From contig DFXU01000051.1 of NCBI GenBank assembly GCA_002383285.1, positions 1,384 through 55,214 of the forward strand: a DNA stretch of 53,831 nucleotides, given 5' to 3'. The first letter of the stretch is position 1. The number at the start of each line of letters is the position of its first letter. Origin of the DNA: Caryophanales bacterium UBA4100. Lineage in GTDB: Bacteria > Bacillota > Bacilli > Paenibacillales > UBA4045. The translations under genes and the position numbers were made by a program. A model generated the notes under the pieces. The model searched no databases, was not told the DNA's origin, and saw only the letters and a list, made by a program, of their open reading frames with translations. This document shows, piece after piece, positions 16,430-22,791 of the stretch.

Positions 16430-16458
16430 AATATAAGTAGTGAATTATTGTTCCGCAA
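16430..16458 (-). promoter_or_regulatory. Candidate promoter of the aldo/keto reductase gene
   Basis: On the minus strand, -35 TTGCGG (16453-16458), 17-nt spacer, -10 TATATT (16430-16435). An inverted repeat AAGTAT-N6-ATACTT (16407-16424) lies just downstream in the leader. Confidence 0.45.
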
Positions 16459-16537
16459 GTATAGTTAGGGTAAGTGCTCTCTTAGAAACCTATACGGAGC
16501 TTACTTACTTCCTCATCATCTTCTATCTCCCGTACTT

Positions 16538-16554
16538 CTATCAAAGTTTGATAG
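16538..16554. promoter_or_regulatory. Perfect 17-bp palindrome
   Basis: CTATCAAA-G-TTTGATAG is perfectly symmetric. It lies between the end of the spermidine-synthase-like gene and the aldo/keto reductase promoter, about 80 bp upstream of its -35. It could be an operator, but no cognate regulator is visible nearby. Confidence 0.4.
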
Positions 16555-16575
16555 TTGCCTCACCTCATTGAACAT

Positions 16576-17325
16576 TCACTCCACAAACTCACTCATAATA
16601 ATATGACCAAGCGCCAACTCGATCTCTACGAATCCTGCCATAGATCTTAGTTCAGCTTCTATCACTCTGTTACTAGCTATGACAATCATATTCCGTATGT
16701 CAGAGGCATCCCCACCCGGTAGCGAGAATGCTCTTGTGTACATATATATTTCCTTAAGCGTAGTATAGATCGCATTAATGAGATGATCATTATTCGTTTT
16801 ACCGAATAGATTTATGATTATTAATCCTCCTGCTTTGAGTTTATCCCTAGTCATTCGAAAAAACTGCAATGTTGTCATGTGATGCGGTGTGCCTGCTTCC
16901 GTGAAGGCATCAAGAATAATATAATCAAATCGATTAGCGCCTTCATTCTTTAGAAGCTCAGCTCCATCTCCAATTACAACATTATCCATGACGTATTCAA
17001 AATACATTCTGCTTAGCTCCAATACTTTCTCATCTATTTCAGCTATCCGAAATTGTTTCTTAGAGAAATGATTGGCAATCGTTCCAATTCCATGTCCGAT
17101 CATAAATACATGCTCAAAGGAGGGCCCATTCATCTCCATTAAATGAATAATTGCCCTCGGATATTCCAGCACAATGCGTTTAGGATCCTTCATATCCATT
17201 GCGCCCTGCACTGCATGCTCTGAAAACTGTAGGAAGCGGTATTTGCCAATCCTCCCAAACAGCTGGTTAGCCTCATAAACTGTAATCTCTTGATACTGAC
17301 TATACTCCTTGGCTAGTTGGTACAA
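16576..17325 (-). CDS. Spermidine synthase-like (SpeE-fold) methyltransferase-family protein
   Basis: A 249-residue Rossmann-fold protein of the spermidine synthase/SpeE-like group. Visible are the glycine loop FMIGHGIGTIANHF, an acidic strand end IAEIDEKVLEL that would hold the cosubstrate ribose, GDGAELL, and FDYIILDAFTEAGTPHH at the active-site strand. The aminopropyltransferase signature (GGGDG loop and DSTDP) is not kept, so polyamine synthesis is doubtful; many such stand-alone paralogues have unknown function. It starts at TTG with AAGGAG 9 nt upstream. Confidence 0.75.
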   Translation of the reverse strand: MYQLAKEYSQYQEITVYEANQLFGRIGKYRFLQFSEHAVQGAMDMKDPKRIVLEYPRAIIHLMEMNGPSFEHVFMIGHGIGTIANHFSKKQFRIAEIDEKVLELSRMYFEYVMDNVVIGDGAELLKNEGANRFDYIILDAFTEAGTPHHMTTLQFFRMTRDKLKAGGLIIINLFGKTNNDHLINAIYTTLKEIYMYTRAFSLPGGDASDIRNMIVIASNRVIEAELRSMAGFVEIELALGHIIMSEFVE

Positions 17326-17447
17326 GTCTGTGTTCTCCTTCTGATCATATAACCTAGCGCCATGCCGCTAACTGAATATATTATAGCTTGTATTATATCC
17401 AGCTTGATATAAAAGTGCTTTTGTTTTTGTTTAACGGTCTAGGTTTA

Positions 17448-17514
17448 ACCCCTTCTCGGGTGGCTAATTCAGATCAAATGATCTTCTTCAACCTTATAGC
17501 CACCTTTGGGGTGG
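17448..17514. repeat. Cluster of mutually exclusive inverted repeats
   Basis: Three hairpins share strands: ACCC/GGGT (17448-17461); GGTGGCTA (17459-17466) with TAGCCACC (17497-17504), enclosing the palindrome AGATCA-AA-TGATCT (17471-17484); and CCACC (17500-17504) with GGTGG (17510-17514). Only some can form at once. GGTGGCTAATT and GGTGGTTAATT form a direct repeat about 51 bp apart. Confidence 0.5.
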
Positions 17515-17560
17515 TTAATTGAACCATTTCATCACATATCCGCTGAATACATACATATAA

Positions 17561-17577
17561 CCACTCGATATAACGTT
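17561..17577. repeat. 17-bp direct repeat, copy 1
   Basis: CCACTCGATATAACGTT, identical to the copy at 17612-17628 (51-bp period). Confidence 0.7.
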
Positions 17578-17611
17578 ATTCTTGATTATCCTGCAACCTT
17601 CTAAGGATTAG

Positions 17612-17628
17612 CCACTCGATATAACGTT
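17612..17628. repeat. 17-bp direct repeat, copy 2
   Basis: Identical to 17561-17577; preceded by TTAG where copy 1 has TATAA. Confidence 0.7.
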
Positions 17629-17688
17629 TAATCATCAACAACCCAATACTCAGACAAGATGTATTTCGTTTATCAGTACGTATCGTGA

Positions 17689-20319
17689 CTATGCACTGTG
17701 ATCGTTGCTTATTAGAACCGCCTCGGTCACCTCTATAGCCAGCTGCTCCGCTTTCACGGTCACAGTAATCACAGAATTAGTCGGCACACCGGCAATAATC
17801 GTGCGCGCAATACGGGTTTCCAGATGCTTCTGGATGTATCGCTTTAGTGGTCGCGCACCATATACTGGATCATATCCAGCATCGGCGATGAAGCGCTTAG
17901 CCTCATCAGTAAGCTTCAGGGTAATCTGGCTCTCGGTAAGCTTCTGCTCCAGCTGATGCAACAGTATGCCTACAATCTCTTGGATATCCTGAGTTGACAG
18001 CGGCTTGAACACGACAATATCATCGATTCGGTTAATGAATTCGGGGCGGAAGTGGGTTCGTAGCTGTACAAGAACCCGCTCCTTGACCCCCTCCGGTATC
18101 GTCGGATTATCCCGATTGATCTCCTCGATGAGATACTGAGAGCCTAAGTTCGATGTCATGATCACAATCGTATTCTTGAAGTCGACTGTTCTTCCGTGGG
18201 AATCGGTTAGTCGACCGTCATCAAGCAGCTGCAATAGCAGATTGAACACATCGGGATGTGCCTTCTCAATTTCGTCTAGCAGTACAACGGAATATGGCTT
18301 GCGTCGAACAGCCTCGGTCAGTTGACCTCCTTCATCATAGCCAACATATCCTGGAGGAGCTCCAACTAATCGAGACACGGAATGCTTCTCCATATATTCG
18401 GACATATCGAGGCGAATGATATGCTCTTCACTATCGAACAATGCTTCTGCAAGTGCTTTTGCCAATTCTGTCTTCCCAACCCCTGTTGGTCCAAGGAAGA
18501 TGAATGAGCCCATCGGTCGCTGCGCATCCTTAATTCCAGCTCTCGAACGAATGACTGCATCTGTAACTAATTCTACAGCTTCATGCTGTCCGACTACTCG
18601 TTCATGAAGAATGTCTTCTAAACGCAGCAGCTTATCTCGCTCACCTTCCACTAACCTCTTCACTGGTATTCCAGACCAGCGTGACACAATATCAGCAATT
18701 TCCTCCTCGGTAACCTCTTCGCGAATCAAGCGATTACCCGAAGTGTCAGCAGCCTCTTGCTCAGCTTCAGCCACTTGTTTCTCCAGGGTAGGAATCGTCC
18801 CATAGCTCAATATTGCCGATTTATTCAGATCGTATTTCTCTTCCGCCTCCTGTAGCTGGAGTCTAGCCTTCTCCAATTCGCGACGAAGGCTCTGAATATG
18901 ATCAATGACCTGCTTCTCTTGATCCCACTGTGCTCGCATTGCTCCGAACTTCTCCTTCAGGTCGGCCAATTCCTTCTGCAGCAGCTTCAACCGCTCACGA
19001 CTCATCACATCCTTCTCGTGGCTTAATGCAGCTTCCTCGATTTCCATCTGCATCACACGACGTGTTACCTCATCAAGCTCACTTGGCAAGGAATCGATCT
19101 CAGTGCGTATCATCGCACATGCCTCGTCCACTAGATCAATCGCCTTGTCTGGCAGGAATCGATCACTGATGTATCGGTCGGACAATACGCCGGCGGCGAC
19201 AAGTGCATTGTCATGAATTCGGACTCCATGGTGGATCTCATAGCGCTCCTTCAACCCGCGCAGGATCGAGATGGTATCCTCTACACTGGATTCCTCCACC
19301 AATACCTTCTGAAACCTGCGTTCCAGTGCTGGATCCTTCTCAATATATTGGCGATGCTCATCCAATGTGGTTGCCCCAATACAGTGAAGCTCACCGCGTG
19401 CAAGCATTGGCTTCAGCATATTACCCGCATCCATAGCTCCCTCGGTCTTGCCCGCTCCTACTATTGTATGGAGCTCATCTATGAACAGCAGAATACGGCC
19501 GTTACTTTGTTTGATCTCCTGCAAGACAGCCTTCAGCCGCTCTTCGAACTCACCACGATACTTGGCACCGGCGACCAGAGCACTCATGTCCAAGGCAAAG
19601 ATTGTCTTATCCTTGAGACTCTCTGGCACATCTCTGCGCACAATACGATGCGCCAGCCCTTCAACCACTGCGGTTTTACCAACCCCAGGCTCTCCGATCA
19701 ACACCGGATTATTCTTCGTCTTGCGTGAGAGTATTCGGATCACTCTACGAATCTCACTATCTCGACCAATGACTGGATCAATCTTGCCAGCTCGAACCTC
19801 AGCAAGCAAATCACGACCATATTTCTCCAAGGACTCATAGGTCGCCTCAGGCTCGCGACTTGTTACCCGTTGATGCCCTCTTACCTCAGATAATGCCTTA
19901 AGCAATAGCTCCCTACCAACTCCTGCACCCCGCAAGGAATTTCCCGCAGCCGATTTATCTTCACTAAGGGATAGCAACAGGTGCTCTACCGAGATATAAT
20001 CATCCTTTAAATGATTCGCTTCCTTCTCCGCATCGTCCAATACCCGTGTTAAATGCCTGCCGATATAGACCTGTCCCTTCTCTGCATCAGGACCGGTCAG
20101 CTTTGCTTTTCTATCTTGTGATGCTGCAATCTGTTTATTCAACTCAATAAGCTTAATGTCCATTCGTTGCAGCAATCGAACAGCCAACCCGTCTTCCTGC
20201 TCCAACAATGCCTGCAGCAGGTGATCAGGGTCAATCTCAGTATGATGATATGCAATCGCCAGTGATTGAGCAGCCACTATCGCTTCCTGCGACTTCTGTG
20301 TCATTCTCTCCATATTCAT
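17689..20319 (-). CDS. clpB: ClpB disaggregase (Hsp100)
   Basis: An 876-residue AAA+ chaperone that pulls polypeptides out of aggregates together with DnaK/DnaJ. The order is typical: N domain (1-150), NBD1 with Walker A GEPGVGKT (209-216), the coiled-coil middle domain (about 410-530) that distinguishes ClpB from ClpC, NBD2 with GPTGVGKT near 610 and the SEYMEKHSVSRL-PPGYVGYDEGG block, and a C-terminal domain. The ATG at 20319 has a GGGGGG ribosome binding site 8 nt upstream. It is the last gene of hsp20-cbpA-clpB, 22 bp after the J-domain gene, and so is likely controlled by the CtsR-type sites upstream of hsp20. Confidence 0.97.
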   Translation of the reverse strand: MNMERMTQKSQEAIVAAQSLAIAYHHTEIDPDHLLQALLEQEDGLAVRLLQRMDIKLIELNKQIAASQDRKAKLTGPDAEKGQVYIGRHLTRVLDDAEKEANHLKDDYISVEHLLLSLSEDKSAAGNSLRGAGVGRELLLKALSEVRGHQRVTSREPEATYESLEKYGRDLLAEVRAGKIDPVIGRDSEIRRVIRILSRKTKNNPVLIGEPGVGKTAVVEGLAHRIVRRDVPESLKDKTIFALDMSALVAGAKYRGEFEERLKAVLQEIKQSNGRILLFIDELHTIVGAGKTEGAMDAGNMLKPMLARGELHCIGATTLDEHRQYIEKDPALERRFQKVLVEESSVEDTISILRGLKERYEIHHGVRIHDNALVAAGVLSDRYISDRFLPDKAIDLVDEACAMIRTEIDSLPSELDEVTRRVMQMEIEEAALSHEKDVMSRERLKLLQKELADLKEKFGAMRAQWDQEKQVIDHIQSLRRELEKARLQLQEAEEKYDLNKSAILSYGTIPTLEKQVAEAEQEAADTSGNRLIREEVTEEEIADIVSRWSGIPVKRLVEGERDKLLRLEDILHERVVGQHEAVELVTDAVIRSRAGIKDAQRPMGSFIFLGPTGVGKTELAKALAEALFDSEEHIIRLDMSEYMEKHSVSRLVGAPPGYVGYDEGGQLTEAVRRKPYSVVLLDEIEKAHPDVFNLLLQLLDDGRLTDSHGRTVDFKNTIVIMTSNLGSQYLIEEINRDNPTIPEGVKERVLVQLRTHFRPEFINRIDDIVVFKPLSTQDIQEIVGILLHQLEQKLTESQITLKLTDEAKRFIADAGYDPVYGARPLKRYIQKHLETRIARTIIAGVPTNSVITVTVKAEQLAIEVTEAVLISNDHSA

Positions 20320-20341
20320 TATCAGTTCCCCCCCTTCTTGA

Positions 20342-21280
20342 TTATCTGATTGTTGGCTCCAGCTTGCGAAGCTCAGCCAATTGATTGTAAAGCTTCTTCT
20401 CTTCCACAGTTATTGATGAAGGGACGATGATCTCGAGCCTCAGAATCAGATCTCCACGGTGACCATCCTTATCGAATAAGCCCTTTCCTGCAATTCGCAG
20501 CTTACTCCCAGCTATGCTGCCTGGCGGAATCTTCACATTCATTCCATGGCCATCCAACATACGAATTGCTGCCATAGTTCCGAGGACAGCATGCCAAGGG
20601 GCGATTTGCAAGGTTGCGATCAGAGATGTACCTTCTTGCTCATAGGATAGATTAGGCTTGAAGCGTATAATTACATGCAAATCCCGTCGAGCCTTTCCCA
20701 TTCCAACGGAAGAGCCCTGGCCCTTCAATCTGATGATCTGACCTTCATAGAGCTTGGCCGGCAGCTTTAGATTGAGCTGTCTTCCCTCAAGATCCAGTCG
20801 AATACTGCCGCCTTGAATCGCTTGCTCCATCGTTAAGCTCAGCTCAGCTTGGTCATAGCCTAGATCAAATTCCCCATTATCCGAGAACATTCCATCCTGA
20901 GTGTATGACCGCGACTTCGGTTGTGATTGGGCTTGACCAGCGAAAAATTGTTGGAAGAAATCACTGAATCCATCCATCCCAACATGATCGCCCATTCCCG
21001 CAGAGGATCTGCCCCCGTTCGAATAACGACCTTGAGACCCCGGATCATAATCTACCTTATCCCAATTCTCACCCAGCTGATCATACCTCGCTCTCTTCTT
21101 TGCATCGCTAAGCACTTCATGAGCTTCTTGTATTTCCTTGAATCGCCTCTCAGCATCCTTTGACTTGTTAACATCCGGGTGCCAAGTACGGGCCAGCTTT
21201 CGATAAGCCTTGCGGATTTCCGTGTCCGATGCCTGACGATCTACCCCCAGAACCGTATAGTAATCCTTGAATTTCACCAT
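20342..21280 (-). CDS. J-domain co-chaperone, CbpA-type DnaJ (no zinc finger)
   Basis: A 312-residue class B J-protein: the J domain is residues 5-70 with H34-P35-D36, followed by a G/F/S-rich linker (about 75-130, with DFFQQFFAGQ) and two C-terminal beta domains (about 140-305). The CxxCxGxG zinc repeats of DnaJ are absent, as in CbpA. It would stimulate DnaK and hand clients to the ClpB encoded next. It sits between hsp20 and clpB on the same strand. Confidence 0.92.
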   Translation of the reverse strand: MVKFKDYYTVLGVDRQASDTEIRKAYRKLARTWHPDVNKSKDAERRFKEIQEAHEVLSDAKKRARYDQLGENWDKVDYDPGSQGRYSNGGRSSAGMGDHVGMDGFSDFFQQFFAGQAQSQPKSRSYTQDGMFSDNGEFDLGYDQAELSLTMEQAIQGGSIRLDLEGRQLNLKLPAKLYEGQIIRLKGQGSSVGMGKARRDLHVIIRFKPNLSYEQEGTSLIATLQIAPWHAVLGTMAAIRMLDGHGMNVKIPPGSIAGSKLRIAGKGLFDKDGHRGDLILRLEIIVPSSITVEEKKLYNQLAELRKLEPTIR

Positions 21281-21324
21281 TACATCACCCCCTAATATTA
21301 GATCATCTTCATGTTCATAGAATA

Positions 21325-21358
21325 ATACACATCATATCCATATCCGTATGATGTGTAT
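21325..21358 (-). terminator. Intercistronic hairpin between hsp20 and cbpA
   Basis: A perfect 11-bp stem ATACACATCAT / ATGATGTGTAT with a 12-nt loop. Only a weak T-rich stretch follows on the minus strand, so it may be a partial terminator or mRNA-stabilising element that raises hsp20 over the distal genes. Confidence 0.55.
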
Positions 21359-21378
21359 CGTTCCAATACTATAAATGT

Positions 21379-21822
21379 CTATTCGATTTCAATTTTCTGA
21401 GTAACACTATCTTTCCTATTCTGCTTAGGGATCATCAGCTTCAGTATTCCATCCTCGAATTTCCCTTTGATCTGATTCTCATCAATGTCCTGAACATAGA
21501 AGCGACGGACAAACTCACCGTAATAACGTTCGCGACGTATTAAACGTTGATCATCACCCTTCTGCTCATCCTCTTGCTTGCGTACGGCCTTGATCGTCAC
21601 ATAGTTATTCGTGTAATCAACACTTATATCTGCCTTGTTAAACCCCGGCAACTCTGATTCAATGACATAAGCCTCATTCGTCTCCCGGATATCCGTGCGG
21701 AGCTGATGAGCATCTCCGACCAGTGGTGCGAATAAATCGTCATTGAAGAAATCGTTGAAGGGATCGAACAGCTGCCGCACAACATCCTGATTTTTCTTGC
21801 GAAATGGAATTAATGCAAACAT
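21379..21822 (-). CDS. Small heat-shock protein (Hsp20/alpha-crystallin)
   Basis: A 147-residue small heat-shock protein that holds unfolding proteins without ATP. The alpha-crystallin domain spans about 40-140, with ESELPGFNKADISVDY, EFVRRFYVQD and the closing GILKLMIPK (the GxLxxxxPK-type motif). The N-terminus has NDFFNDDLFAPL, typical of the bacterial class. It is the first gene of the cluster, with a GGAGGAG ribosome binding site, a consensus promoter and CtsR boxes upstream. Confidence 0.95.
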   Translation of the reverse strand: MFALIPFRKKNQDVVRQLFDPFNDFFNDDLFAPLVGDAHQLRTDIRETNEAYVIESELPGFNKADISVDYTNNYVTIKAVRKQEDEQKGDDQRLIRRERYYGEFVRRFYVQDIDENQIKGKFEDGILKLMIPKQNRKDSVTQKIEIE

Positions 21823-21863
21823 GTGAAACTCCTCCTTCGTATTATTGTTGTTACTATACTTAA

Positions 21864-21892
21864 ATTATACTTGCCACTAGGCGGTTCATCAA
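21864..21892 (-). promoter_or_regulatory. Sigma-A promoter of hsp20-cbpA-clpB
   Basis: On the minus strand, -35 TTGATG (21887-21892), a 17-nt spacer, and -10 TATAAT (21864-21869), about 45 bp upstream of the hsp20 start. Confidence 0.8.
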
Positions 21893-21903
21893 TTTTGAAA
21901 ATT

Positions 21904-21920
21904 GGTCAGGAAAGGTCAAA
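21904..21920 (+). promoter_or_regulatory. CtsR box 1
   Basis: GGTCAGG-AAA-GGTCAAA matches the tandem-heptad CtsR operator (RGTCAAA-N3-RGTCAAA) with two mismatches in the first heptad. It lies 12 bp upstream of the -35 box of the hsp20 promoter. Confidence 0.75.
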
Positions 21921-21970
21921 TTAATCAAAAATAGCCTTATTTCATAAGGGAATCCTCCGTTTTCTTTGAC

Positions 21971-21987
21971 TTTGACTATATTTGACC
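21971..21987 (-). promoter_or_regulatory. CtsR box 2
   Basis: On the minus strand GGTCAAA-TAT-AGTCAAA, a full match to the CtsR consensus, immediately followed by another GTCAAAG. It is about 80 bp upstream of the hsp20 -35 box, in the opposite orientation to box 1. Confidence 0.8.
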
Positions 21988-21995
21988 AATTGTGA

Positions 21996-22166
21996 TACGA
22001 GCGCATTAATCTCGGGTGGATTGAATCGGTAGAAGGGGACAAGGATTCTCGAAAAAAAGAATATGTAATAACCGCATTGGGGAAGTCCATTATAAAAGGC
22101 GAAATCACAAGGTTGAAAGAGTTGATTCTAAACGGCAAAAAAATTGATGGGGGTGAGCTCTTATGA
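21996..22166 (+). pseudogene. PadR-type regulator remnant (C-terminal part only)
   Basis: Fifty-six open codons after an in-frame TGA encode LGWIESVEGDKDSRKKEYVI, then TALGKSIIKGEI and RLKELILNGKKI. This is the wing and C-terminal helix of a PadR-family regulator. The DNA-recognition part and any start are missing; upstream lies the CtsR-controlled hsp20 promoter region. The stop overlaps the ATG of the DUF2812 remnant (ATGA), the usual arrangement of padR-DUF2812 pairs. The gene appears truncated at its 5' end. Confidence 0.7.
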
Positions 22167-22643
22167 AGTATATTGTAAGAAAATTTATATGTCTTTACAG
22201 AAGGTCCAAACTTTGAGTATACCTATAGAATTGAGCTCTTAGAGAATATGCCCACTCATCCCGAAAGCATTGCTTATATTAAGTTTTTGGAACAAAGTGG
22301 GATTGAATGTGTTGCTACCTTTATGCGTTGGGCCTTCTTCCGACGTAAGTCTTCAGAAGGCGCGTTCGATATGTACTCCGATATTGAATCCAAAATAAAG
22401 CACTTCAAGAGAATTAACTTGTTATGGACGACCCTGATGATCGTTGAATTATCAGCTGGTCTGGCAAATCTCATCATCGGAGTCGTAAACAAGAACATAG
22501 ACGAAAAACTAGGCAACTTTTCAGTGGAGAACCTTATCATCGGCAGTTCGTTACTCTTATTAGGACTCTTCTTTTGGAAATTAGGTACTCCGATCAGAAA
22601 GAAAATAAAGAAGCTCCAAAGGGAAAAAGATATAAGCGAGTAA
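22163..22643 (+). pseudogene. DUF2812 membrane protein, broken by deletion/frameshift
   Basis: The start MKYIVRKFICLY (ATG 22163) is typical of DUF2812 proteins but runs into a stop after 17 codons. The family continues in another frame from about 22200: EGPNFEYTYRIELLENMPTH, then PESIAYIKFLEQ, FMRWAFFRRK and YSDIESKIKHFKRI, followed by two membrane helices to 22643. About 40 residues normally found between these blocks are missing, so an internal deletion fused the parts out of frame. The long open frame from 22248 looks like a gene but has no ribosome binding site and lacks the N-terminus. Confidence 0.7.
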
Positions 22644-22650
22644 GGCGCAC

Positions 22651-22760
22651 TGCACTGCTCCCTAAGTGACTTTTCCTGTTTACAGTAACCATTCTGCTCC
22701 CTACTCACTCTCTAAGACGACATTTTCCTGCTTACAGGACTGCTCCCTGCGCACTATTTT
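22651..22760. repeat. Imperfect intergenic repeats (CTGCTCCCT ... TTTTCCTGYTTACAG)
   Basis: CTGCTCCCT occurs three times (near 22655, 22694 and 22740), twice followed by TTTTCCTGTTTACAG or TTTTCCTGCTTACAG. A related string, CTTTTCCTGCAACTG, lies near 3500. This suggests a short dispersed repeat of the genome, at the 3' end of the GH36 gene. Confidence 0.55.
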
Positions 22761-22791
22761 GAGGTGTCCATTGATTTTCTAAAAAAATAAT

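Larger units (their letters stand above)
17326..17688. other. 363-bp repeat-rich intergenic region
   Basis: No gene is seen between clpB and the SpeE-like gene. It contains overlapping inverted repeats (17448-17514) and two copies of a 17-bp repeat (17561-17577, 17612-17628). It must hold the clpB 3' end and the promoter of the SpeE-like gene. Confidence 0.6.

Noticed and set aside
19213..19728. 171-codon plus-strand frame inside clpB
   Set aside because: Antisense shadow of a highly conserved gene; no start signal or family match.
21860..22138. 92-codon minus-strand frame over the heat-shock promoter
   Set aside because: It covers the -10/-35 boxes and CtsR boxes and opposes the PadR remnant; no ribosome binding site.
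22248..22643. Intact 131-residue gene
   Set aside because: It is the C-terminal part of a DUF2812 gene; family sequence continues upstream in the same frame before the first ATG, and the true start is out of frame.
22274..22708. 144-codon minus-strand frame
   Set aside because: Antisense to the DUF2812 remnant, extends into repeats, no resemblance to a known protein.
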